A stretch of 64,000 nucleotides of DNA from Streptomyces sp. NBC_01454 (lineage in GTDB: Bacteria > Actinomycetota > Actinomycetes > Streptomycetales > Streptomycetaceae). This document shows, piece by piece, positions 54,593 through 62,218 of this stretch. Numbering within the stretch: position 1 is the stretch's first letter; every line of letters starts with the position of its first letter. Where the stretch lies: the NCBI RefSeq assembly GCF_036227565.1, contig NZ_CP109460.1:7564001-7628000 (forward strand), read 5' to 3'. The position numbers and the translations under genes were made by a program. Below the pieces are notes generated by a model. The model had not been told where the DNA came from. It did not search any database and saw only the letters and a list, made by a program, of their open reading frames with translations.

Positions 54593-56101
54593 TCACGCCA
54601 CCAGTGGCCGGTCCTCGGCGGAGACGGGGGAGGGGAGTTCGCTGGATCCGGTGAGATAGCGGTCGGTGGCCGCCGCGGCGGACCGGCCCTCCGCGATGGC
54701 CCAGACCACCAGCGACTGGCCGCGCCCCGCGTCACCCGCGACGAACACCCCGTCCGTCCTGCTGCGGACGGGCCACGCGTCGTGCTGCGCCGCCTCGGCC
54801 GCGAAACCGGCGTCCCGGGCGAAATTCCCCCGGCCGTCCAGCGTGAGCCCGAGCTGGCGCATCAGTCCGCCGCCGCGTTCGGGACCGGAGAAACCCAGGG
54901 CGAGCAGCACCAGTTCCGCCGGGATCTCCCGCTCGGTGTCCGGCCGCGGCCTTCGCGCCGTGGGTTCCACCTCCGTCAGATGCAGTGCGCGCACCCGGCC
55001 GGACGCATCCCCTTCGAAGCGGAGGGTGGCGGAGGCGAAGAGCCGGGGATCGGTGCCCGCCCTGCCGCGGGCCTCCTCGTGGGCGTGCGAGATCCGGTAC
55101 ACCTTCGGGTAGACGGGCCAGGGCTCGGCGTCCGGCCGGTCGTCGCCCGGCTCCGGGTTGATGTCGAGCTGCACCACCGAGGCCGCGCCCTGCCGCAGCG
55201 CGGTGCCCAGACAGTCCGAGCCGGTGTCCCCGCCACCGACGATCACCACATGCCTGCCCTCGGCGGTGAGCGGCGGCGAGGCGAAGTCGCCCTCCCGGAC
55301 ACGGTTGGCGAGCGTCAGATACTCCATGGCCTGATGGATGCCGCGCAGTTCACGGCCCGGGACGGGCAGCTCGCGCCGCTCCGTGGCACCGACGGCGACG
55401 ACCACCGCGTCATACCGTTTCCGCAGTTCGGTGGCGTCGAGATCGGGGCCGATGGCCACGCCGGTGCGGAACTTGGTGCCCTCCGCCCGCATCTGCGCGA
55501 GGCGCCGCTCCAGATGCCACTTCTCCAGCTTGAACTCGGGGATGCCGTAGCGCAGCAGCCCGCCGATGCGGTCGGCGCGCTCATACACCGCGACGGTGTG
55601 CCCGATCCGCGTGAGCTGCTGGGCCGCTGCGAGTCCCGCGGGCCCCGAGCCGATGACGGCCACGGTCTTTCCGCTGAGCCGCTGCGGCGGATGCGGCGCG
55701 GTGAATCCGCGCTCCCAGCTCTCGTCGGCGATGGCCTGCTCGACGTTCTTGATCGTCACGGGGTCGGCGTTGAGGGCCAGGACACAGGCGTCCTCGCACG
55801 GCGCCGGGCACAGCCGCCCGGTGAACTCGGGGAAGTTGTTCGTCGCGTGCAGCCGCTCGGCCGCGGCCCGCCAGTCGCCCGCCCGCGCGTACGCGTTCCA
55901 CTCGGGTATGAGGTTCCCCAGCGGGCAGCCGCTGTGGCAGAACGGTATGCCGCAGTCCATGCACCGCCCTGCCTGCTCCGAGATGAGCGGCAGCAGCGCC
56001 TGCCCCGCGTAGACCTCGTGCCAGTCGTGCAGCCGCTCCTGGACGGGGCGGCCCGCGACCGGCCGGCGGGGGGTCTTGAGGAAGCCGTAAGGGTCGGTCA
56101 T
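54593..56101 (-). CDS. gltD: Glutamate synthase small subunit GltD
   Basis: The 502-aa protein has the N-terminal iron-sulfur domain with CMDCGIPFCHSGCPLGN and CPAPCEDACV. The FAD motif VIGSGPAGLAAAQQL is near residue 150, the NADPH motif IVGGGDTGSDC near 290 and the closing GDAGRGQSLVVWAIAEGR near the C-terminus. It delivers electrons from NADPH to the large subunit that makes glutamate from glutamine and 2-oxoglutarate. No gltB lies beside it, although the two are usually adjacent. It may be a second GltD, or serve another partner. An unusual 10-bp-phased repeat lies in its promoter region. Confidence 0.92.
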   Translation of the reverse strand: MTDPYGFLKTPRRPVAGRPVQERLHDWHEVYAGQALLPLISEQAGRCMDCGIPFCHSGCPLGNLIPEWNAYARAGDWRAAAERLHATNNFPEFTGRLCPAPCEDACVLALNADPVTIKNVEQAIADESWERGFTAPHPPQRLSGKTVAVIGSGPAGLAAAQQLTRIGHTVAVYERADRIGGLLRYGIPEFKLEKWHLERRLAQMRAEGTKFRTGVAIGPDLDATELRKRYDAVVVAVGATERRELPVPGRELRGIHQAMEYLTLANRVREGDFASPPLTAEGRHVVIVGGGDTGSDCLGTALRQGAASVVQLDINPEPGDDRPDAEPWPVYPKVYRISHAHEEARGRAGTDPRLFASATLRFEGDASGRVRALHLTEVEPTARRPRPDTEREIPAELVLLALGFSGPERGGGLMRQLGLTLDGRGNFARDAGFAAEAAQHDAWPVRSRTDGVFVAGDAGRGQSLVVWAIAEGRSAAAATDRYLTGSSELPSPVSAEDRPLVA

Positions 56102-56159
56102 GCGACGCCTCCATCGCTCGCTCGCGGTGCACTGCGGCGTCGCGGTCAGCCTACGCCCG

Positions 56160-56194
56160 CTTTGTATGGCTTTACAGTCTTTTGCGTAGCTTTG
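56160..56194. promoter_or_regulatory. 10-bp-phased TTT repeats upstream of gltD
   Basis: TTTGTATGGC, TTTACAGTCT, TTTGCGTAGC and TTTGTCCTCA start at 56161, 56171, 56181 and 56191, exactly ten bases apart; three of them are preceded by C and one by T. The array lies 60-95 bases upstream of the leftward gltD start. It could bend DNA or serve as a multimeric operator. Confidence 0.5.
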
Positions 56195-56356
56195 TCCTCA
56201 ATGGGTGCCCGGCGGTGAGCGGCGGCCCCGGCACCCCGGCGGGCCCCCACGCGGGCCGAGGTGTCCGTACGCGGGGGACGGGCGCAGAATTGAGAGAGCC
56301 GCTCCGCCGCGCAGAGTGGACCAGCCTCCCTGTGCGGCGGCCGGGAAGGAAAGCCG

Positions 56357-58420
56357 GTGCCCTCAGATCGGCCGAGCTTCGCGAAGGCCCGCGGTCCGCT
56401 CTGGTCCGAGCCCGGGTCGTTGCTGGAACACGTGGCCGTGGCCGTGTGCGGCATCGATGACGACAACCGGATCTGCTACTGGGGACCGGGCGCCCACGAC
56501 CTGTTCGGCTACCGCGCCGCCGAGGCGCTGACGCGGCCCGGCGCACTCCTGTTCCGCGGGTCCGCCGGCGGCGGCGCCGACGTCTGCGCCCGCATGGCCG
56601 AGCGCGGCCGCACCGAGGGCTACTGGCGCGGCCGCCAGCGCGTCACCCACCGGGACGGCACGGACTTCGACTGCGGATTCCGGGTCTTCCCGGTGACCGG
56701 CGAGGCGGGCCGCACGGTGGTGATGGCCCTGGCGAGCCGGGGCGACGAACTGGACCGGGTCAAGACCAACCTCGCCTTCCTCGACGCCCTCTTCGCGACC
56801 TGCCCCATCGGCCTGGTGATGCTCGACGAGGAGCTGCGCTACCGCCACCTCAACCAGGCACTCGCCGACATGAACGGACTGCCCATCGAGGAACACCTCG
56901 GGCGCCGCCTCGCCGACATCATGATCACCTCGGACGACGGGGAGTACGAGCGCATGCTGCGCTCCGTCGCCACCGAGGGCAGGACCGTCCGGGGCGTCCG
57001 GGTGGGAATGCGCACCCGGGGCCACCCGGACCGGGACACGGTGCTGTCGGTGAGCTTCTTCCCGCTCACCCAGGCCGTCGGCAGCCGCTCCGGCGTCGGC
57101 GGGCTGCTGGTGGACGTGACCGACCAGGAGCAGGCCGTGGTGGAGGCCACCGCCAGCCGCCAGCGGCTGGCCCTGCTGGACCGCGCCACGGCCCGCATCG
57201 GCACCACCCTGGACGTGGAGGTCACCGCCCAGGAACTGGTCGACGCCGCGGTACCGGACTTCTGTGACGGAGCCGTCGTCGAGCTCGTGGACTGGCGCAG
57301 CGAGAGCGAGGTGTTCGATCCGGCGCTGCCCGTGGACACCCGCCGCATCGCCTCCGGCACGGTGCTGCCCGCGCCCGCGACGGAGCTGGTCAGCGGGCGG
57401 AAAGTGGTGCACTATCCACCGGGTTCGGCCATCCACCAGATGCTGCGGTCCGGCCGCCCGGTCTGTGTGCCGGTGAACGACGACTTCCTGGCGCGGACGG
57501 TGCTCGACGCCTCGCGCGCCCGGCTGATGGCCGACAGCGGGCTGAGCACGCTCCTCCTCGCCCCGCTCATCGCCCGGGGAACGGTCCAGGGCCTGGCCAT
57601 CTTCGGCCGGTCCGCCCGCCGGACCCCCTTCACCGAGCAGGACCTCAGCCTGGCCGGCGAGCTGGCCTCCCGTGCCGCGCTGTGCCTGGACAACGCACGG
57701 CTGTACAGCCGGGAGCGGGACATCGCGCTCACCCTCCAACGGGCCCTGCTGCCCAGCTTCCTGGCGCCCAGCCCCTATCTGCACCTCGCGCACCGCTATC
57801 TGCCCGGCAGCCGCGTCACCGAGGTCGGCGGCGACTGGTACGACGTGATCGCGCTGCCCGACCACCGGGTCGCCCTGGTCGTCGGCGACGTGATGGGGCA
57901 CGGTGTCTCGGCCGCCGCGGCGATGGGCCGGCTGCGGATCACGGCCAAGGCGCTGGCCCGGCACGACCAGGAACCGGCCGCGCTGCTCGGCGAACTCGAC
58001 CAGTGCGCCCAGGAGGCCGGCATCGAGCTCGCGACCTGCCTCTACATCCGCTACGACCCCACCACGGGGCGCGCCCGGCTCGCCAGCGCCGGGCATCCGC
58101 CGCCCCTCGTCCGGCACCCCGACGGCCGGGTCGAACTCCTCGACGACGTGCTGGGAGTGCCGCTCGGGGTCGGCGGCAGCGCCTTCCGTACGGCGGAGGC
58201 CCACCTGCCCGACGACGCCGTCCTCGCCCTGTACACCGACGGCCTCATCGAGGCGCGGGGCCACGACATCGACGAGGGTCTGCACGCGCTCCACGAGGAA
58301 CTCGCCCGGATCCCCGGCTCGTTGGAGGCCGCTGCCGACCGTATCCTGGCCCGCCTGGTGCCGAGCTCCCCGGCCGACGACACCGTCCTGCTCCTCGCCC
58401 GCGTACACCGCCGTGAGTAG
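56357..58420 (+). CDS. PAS-PAS-GAF-PP2C (SpoIIE-type) phosphatase
   Basis: The 687-aa soluble protein has two PAS domains (about 20-130, HVAVAVCGIDDDNRICYWGPGAHDLFGY; and 140-260, GLVMLDEELRYRHLNQALADMNG), a GAF domain (about 275-450) and a PP2C domain (about 460-685). The PP2C domain has GGDWYDV, GDVMGHGVSAAAAMG, YTDGLIEARG and DDTVLLLARV. It lacks HATPase and membrane segments. The GTG start at 56357 has AAGGAAAG just before it. It probably acts on an anti-anti-sigma protein encoded elsewhere. It is divergent from gltD. Confidence 0.9.
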   Translation: MPSDRPSFAKARGPLWSEPGSLLEHVAVAVCGIDDDNRICYWGPGAHDLFGYRAAEALTRPGALLFRGSAGGGADVCARMAERGRTEGYWRGRQRVTHRDGTDFDCGFRVFPVTGEAGRTVVMALASRGDELDRVKTNLAFLDALFATCPIGLVMLDEELRYRHLNQALADMNGLPIEEHLGRRLADIMITSDDGEYERMLRSVATEGRTVRGVRVGMRTRGHPDRDTVLSVSFFPLTQAVGSRSGVGGLLVDVTDQEQAVVEATASRQRLALLDRATARIGTTLDVEVTAQELVDAAVPDFCDGAVVELVDWRSESEVFDPALPVDTRRIASGTVLPAPATELVSGRKVVHYPPGSAIHQMLRSGRPVCVPVNDDFLARTVLDASRARLMADSGLSTLLLAPLIARGTVQGLAIFGRSARRTPFTEQDLSLAGELASRAALCLDNARLYSRERDIALTLQRALLPSFLAPSPYLHLAHRYLPGSRVTEVGGDWYDVIALPDHRVALVVGDVMGHGVSAAAAMGRLRITAKALARHDQEPAALLGELDQCAQEAGIELATCLYIRYDPTTGRARLASAGHPPPLVRHPDGRVELLDDVLGVPLGVGGSAFRTAEAHLPDDAVLALYTDGLIEARGHDIDEGLHALHEELARIPGSLEAAADRILARLVPSSPADDTVLLLARVHRRE

Positions 58421-58696
58421 TGAGCGGGCCGGCGGTGGCGCCGCCGCCGCCCGGCGGTGCTCTCGCGTGCTCTCCCGCGCGACCCGGTCCTGGGGTACGG
58501 GGCGGCCGCTGCGGCCGGTGCCCGCCGACCGTCGGGGGCGGGCGGTCGGCGGACGGAAGGTGTTCCTCTCCGACACCTTGTGGCCTGTGTCACCGTCTGG
58601 TTAAGCTCCGGCACACTTCGGACACATTTCCTCCGCAAGTTGACCTTTTGGTGAGGCCGTCTTCGTGGGCGGCCCACGGATATGAGGTGGCTTCGC
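58421..58696 (+). promoter_or_regulatory. Upstream region of the RiPP locus
   Basis: About 275 bases lie without a gene. A less G+C-rich part (58590-58660) follows the phosphatase and contains TTGACC at 58640, a possible -35 element. No clear -10 partner and no strong inverted repeat is seen. Confidence 0.35.
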
Positions 58697-58837
58697 ATGG
58701 AACGGCGCACATCGGCACCCCCGGCGGATGACTCACCGCACGGCTTACCCCCGGCGTCAGCACGGACCGCTCCGGCGGACAGCCGCGTCGCTTTCGGCCC
58801 CGGCGGTGCGAGACCGGCCCCGGGCCGTGTCCGGTGA
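58697..58837 (+). CDS. Possible small ORF coupled to the RiPP exporter gene
   Basis: This is a 46-codon ORF with GAGGTGG 6 bases before its ATG and a stop that overlaps the next gene as GTGA. Those signals favour translation. Its codon usage is less biased than that of neighbouring genes, and one Leu codon is TTA (58745-58747). The predicted peptide is basic and Pro/Ala-rich, with no recognised domain and no Cys. It might be a leader ORF for coupled translation, a small accessory peptide or noise. Confidence 0.35.
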   Translation: MERRTSAPPADDSPHGLPPASARTAPADSRVAFGPGGARPAPGRVR

Positions 58838-60105
58838 CGGGGCCCGCCCCGGTGGCGGCGGCCGCCGTTCCGCTGCCCCGAGTACGCCGCGACATGCGGC
58901 TGGTCTGGTGGGCGGGCACCTGTGACGCGCTGGGCAGCCAGACCTCCGGACTCGTCCTGCCGCTGTTGCTGCTGAGCCTGGGCCGGACACCGGCCGAGGT
59001 CGGGGCCGTCGCCGGGCTCGGCGCGGCCGCCACCCTGCTCCTCGGCCCGGTCGCCGCGGTGCCCGCCGACCGCGGGGCGCGCAAACAGGTGATGGTGGGT
59101 GCCGCGTTGGTGTCCGCCGCCGCGATGACCGGCGTCGCGCTGGCCGTCCGGTCCGGTGCGGTCCCGATGGCCGTGCTCATCGGCGCCGTTCTCGTCGAGC
59201 GGGCCGCGACGTCCTGCTACGAGGCGGCGTCGCTCGGCACCGTCGCCCTGGTGTGTCCCGCCTCGGAGCACCGACGGGTGCTGGCGCGATTACAAGCGGG
59301 GGAGCGGGGCGCCCTGGTCCTCGGGCCCGCCCTCGGCGGCCTGCTCTTCCAGGCCGGACGCTGGCTGCCGTTCCTCGCCGACGCCCTCTCGTACGCCGTC
59401 GCGGCGCTCTGCATCCGGGCCCTGCGCACCGAGTTGTCCCCGCCCCGGGACCAGCGGCCGCCGGCCGGCGGCCCCCGCCGGACCTGGCGCGCGCTGTCCG
59501 CGGAAGCCGGAGCGGGGGTGGCCCTGATCCGCCGGGACCCCTTCCTGCGGCTGGCGCTCGGGTGGATCTCGGCCGTCAACGCGCTGCTCGTCGCGCTGTA
59601 TTACACGACGGTCTTCGCCCTGCAGGACCACGGCCGCGGCGCCGCCGGGCTGGGACTTGTCCTCGCGCTCGCCGGGGCGGCCGGACTGGCCGGTGCGCTG
59701 CTCGCCCCCCGGCTGGCCGGCCGGCGCGCCCCGGCGCGCGTGCTGGTGGCGGTGTCCTGGCTGCTGGTGCCGCCCGCCGCGGCGCTGGCCGTGGCCCGCG
59801 AGGCCTGGCAATTCGGCCTGCTCTTCGGTCTGTTGTGCCTGCTCACGCCGCTGGCCACGGTGGCACTCCAGGCCCGCATCATCCAGGTGACGCCGCCCGG
59901 ACTCCAGGCGCGCACCGGCACCGTCCTGGCCACCGTGTCCGGCGCGGCCGCGGCACTGGCACCGGCCCTCGCCGGGCTGGCCGCCGACCGGGCCGGACCC
60001 GGCGCCACCCTCGTCGGCTGCGCCGCCCTGCTGGCCGTGCTCGCGCTCCACGCGACCCGGTCGGCACCGGCACACACCCGCGGCCCGGGGGAGGAGCCCG
60101 TATGA
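58834..60105 (+). CDS. MFS exporter of the RiPP locus
   Basis: The 423-aa protein has about 12 transmembrane helices. VPADRGARKQVMVGAAL is the degenerate MFS loop 2-3 signature, and a central cytoplasmic loop follows near residues 185-215. It resembles the MFS drug-exporter group with ERAATSCYEAASLGTV in helix 4. Codon 153 is TTA (59290-59292). The GTG at 58834 overlaps the small ORF stop, and its own TGA overlaps the start of the peptidase gene (ATGA). It most likely exports the mature peptide. Confidence 0.87.
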   Translation: MTGPAPVAAAAVPLPRVRRDMRLVWWAGTCDALGSQTSGLVLPLLLLSLGRTPAEVGAVAGLGAAATLLLGPVAAVPADRGARKQVMVGAALVSAAAMTGVALAVRSGAVPMAVLIGAVLVERAATSCYEAASLGTVALVCPASEHRRVLARLQAGERGALVLGPALGGLLFQAGRWLPFLADALSYAVAALCIRALRTELSPPRDQRPPAGGPRRTWRALSAEAGAGVALIRRDPFLRLALGWISAVNALLVALYYTTVFALQDHGRGAAGLGLVLALAGAAGLAGALLAPRLAGRRAPARVLVAVSWLLVPPAAALAVAREAWQFGLLFGLLCLLTPLATVALQARIIQVTPPGLQARTGTVLATVSGAAAALAPALAGLAADRAGPGATLVGCAALLAVLALHATRSAPAHTRGPGEEPV

Positions 60106-61970
60106 GCCCGCACGCGCCGCGCCCCGCCGCGGCCCCGCCCACCGTCACCGGCTTCCGGGTCTACCGGCCGGCGCTCCCCGAGGTCTGCCCGCGCGACCCG
60201 GCCCGGATGGCCCTGGCCGCGGACGCCGGCGGCCGCTGCGAGATCTTCACCTGGGACGCCGCCACCGGCACCGCACGCCAGGTCACCGACAGCCCGGACG
60301 GCACCCTGCACTGCGCCCTCGACGCCGACGCCCGGGTGTGGTGGTTCGCCGAGGACCGGCGCGGCACCGGCCGGTGGTACTTCCAGGAGTTCGACGGCGG
60401 ACCGCGCCGGCCCGGTCTGAGCGGCCTGCCCCCGGGCCTGCCGCACGGACTCGCCGTCAGCCACGCCGGGACGGTGGCCATCGGCCTCGGCGACGGCCAC
60501 GGCATGACCATTCACCTCGGCAGAGCGGGCGGCCCGGCCAGGGCGGTGCACACCGTCGACGGTCATGCGCTGCTGGCGGGCATCTCACCGTCCGGCGGGC
60601 TGCTGGCGCTGACGGGAACGGCCGGCTCCGAACGGGCGGTCACCCTCCTCACCTGCTCCGGGGCACCGCTCGACACACTGTCCGGACGCAGCGGCCGCCT
60701 GTGGTCGCTCGGCTTCGCACCGTCCCCGGCAGGCACCGAACTGCTGCTGGTCCAGGAGGTCGACGACCACTACCGGCTGGCCACCTGGCGGCCCGGCGCG
60801 GGCCTGCGGGCCCAGGACTGGTGCCGCTTCGACACCGAGATCACCGCACGCTGGTACCCCGAAGGGCGCCGGGTCCTCGTCCGCCAGGACCGCCACGGCC
60901 GCTCCACCCTCGCCGCCGCCGACCTCGACCGGCGCACCCTGACCCCGGTGCCCTCCCCGCCCGGCACCCTGCTCGACGCCGCCCCCCGCCCCGGTGACGA
61001 CGTGCACTGCCTCTGGACCGATACGGCCACCCCGCCGCAGATGCGCTCCACCGCGGGCACCCGGCTCCCGGCGCTCGCCACGCTGCCCGCCCGGGCCCCC
61101 GGCCGGCACCGCGAACTGTGGACCCCCGGTCCGGACGGGCCCGTGCACACCCTGCTCAGCGAGCCGGACGCCGCCGACGCCGGCCGGCGGCCCCCGCTGG
61201 TGTTCCTGGTGCACGGCGGCCCCGCCGACCACGACCGGGACGCCTACGACCCGGAGGTGCACTCCCTGGTCGCCTCCGGATTCGCGGTCGCCCGGGTCAA
61301 CTACCGCGGCTCCACCGGATACGGGCCCCGCTGGCGCGCCGCCTACCGCGAGGGCGTCGGGCTCACCCAGGTCGCCGACCTCGCCGCGGTCCGTACCGAT
61401 CTGTTGCGCCGCGGCCTGGCCCGCGAGGACGCGATCGGTCTGTGGGGCACCTCCTGGGGCGGCTATCTGACGCTGCTGGCGCTCGGTACCCGGCCGGACC
61501 TGTGGCAGGCGGGGGTCGCCGTCAAACCGGTCGCCGACTGCGCGGCGGCGCACCGTACCGGCACCCCCGCGCTGCGGGCCCTGGACGAGCGGCTGTTCGG
61601 CGGCACCCCCGACGAGGTGCCCGAACGCTACGCCCGGAGCTCACCCCTCCACCACGTCGCCGGGGTCCGCGCCCCGCTGCTGGTGATCGCCGCCACCCTC
61701 GATGCCAAATGCCCGCCCGGCCAGGTACGCGGCTATCTCACGGCCCTGCGGGAGGCCGGAGTGCCGCACGAGTCCGAGTGGCTGGAGACCGGCCACGACG
61801 GATACACGGGCGCCCACCATGTCGCCGTACTGCGGCGCGCCATGGGCTTCCTGGACCGGCATCTGCGCCGCGCCCCCGCGGCCCGTCGAACTCCCCGTTC
61901 CGCAGCGGACGGGGTCTTCGGGGACACCGCACCATCGGGTGCCCCGGAGTGCACGACGCACGTTCCGTAA
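60102..61970 (+). CDS. S9 family serine peptidase (prolyl oligopeptidase-like) of the RiPP locus
   Basis: The 622-aa protein has an N-terminal beta-propeller-like half (about 1-345) and a C-terminal alpha/beta-hydrolase domain (about 355-605). A complete triad is readable: Ser451 in GTSWGG, Asp534 in TLDAKCP and His565 in TGHDGYTG. FLVHGGPADHDRDAYDPE supplies the oxyanion region. The layout matches acylaminoacyl-peptidase/POP-type S9 enzymes, and no signal peptide is seen. The ATG at 60102 overlaps the exporter stop. It lies 23 bases upstream of the precursor peptide gene. It is a strong candidate for leader removal or, as in plant and fungal S9 enzymes such as PCY1 and POPB, macrocyclisation. 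Confidence 0.9.
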   Translation: MSPHAPRPAAAPPTVTGFRVYRPALPEVCPRDPARMALAADAGGRCEIFTWDAATGTARQVTDSPDGTLHCALDADARVWWFAEDRRGTGRWYFQEFDGGPRRPGLSGLPPGLPHGLAVSHAGTVAIGLGDGHGMTIHLGRAGGPARAVHTVDGHALLAGISPSGGLLALTGTAGSERAVTLLTCSGAPLDTLSGRSGRLWSLGFAPSPAGTELLLVQEVDDHYRLATWRPGAGLRAQDWCRFDTEITARWYPEGRRVLVRQDRHGRSTLAAADLDRRTLTPVPSPPGTLLDAAPRPGDDVHCLWTDTATPPQMRSTAGTRLPALATLPARAPGRHRELWTPGPDGPVHTLLSEPDAADAGRRPPLVFLVHGGPADHDRDAYDPEVHSLVASGFAVARVNYRGSTGYGPRWRAAYREGVGLTQVADLAAVRTDLLRRGLAREDAIGLWGTSWGGYLTLLALGTRPDLWQAGVAVKPVADCAAAHRTGTPALRALDERLFGGTPDEVPERYARSSPLHHVAGVRAPLLVIAATLDAKCPPGQVRGYLTALREAGVPHESEWLETGHDGYTGAHHVAVLRRAMGFLDRHLRRAPAARRTPRSAADGVFGDTAPSGAPECTTHVP

Positions 61971-61993
61971 TTCGCCAGAAGAGGAGCACAGTC

Positions 61994-62113
61994 ATGCAGA
62001 AGGACATCATCCACAACGACCCGCTCGAGGGTGACGAGGAGAACCGCCGGCCGGGCATCGGCATCACGGTGACCGTGCCGTTCCGCACCGCCGAGGACAC
62101 CGAGGAGGACTGA
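61994..62113 (+). CDS. Putative RiPP precursor peptide, 39 aa
   Basis: This short ORF has a perfect GAGGAG 7 bases before its ATG and strong codon bias. The peptide is acidic in residues 4-17 and has RRP at 18-20. The segment GIGITVTVPF follows (21-30), and residues 31-39 are again acidic (RTAEDTEED). The central alternation of beta-branched and small residues, without Cys or Trp, is typical of peptides modified by C-methylating B12 radical SAM enzymes rather than of lanthipeptides or thiopeptides. It lies between the S9 peptidase and the radical SAM gene. That it is the substrate is inference from position, size and sequence. Confidence 0.7.
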   Translation: MQKDIIHNDPLEGDEENRRPGIGITVTVPFRTAEDTEED

Positions 62114-62218
62114 CCTCCCCGGCCGGCCCGGCGCCACCCGGGCCGGCCGGACCCGTGCACCGCACCGGCCGGCCGCCGGCCGTCTCCCGCCCCATCCGCC
62201 GCCGCACGTGGAGCCGCT

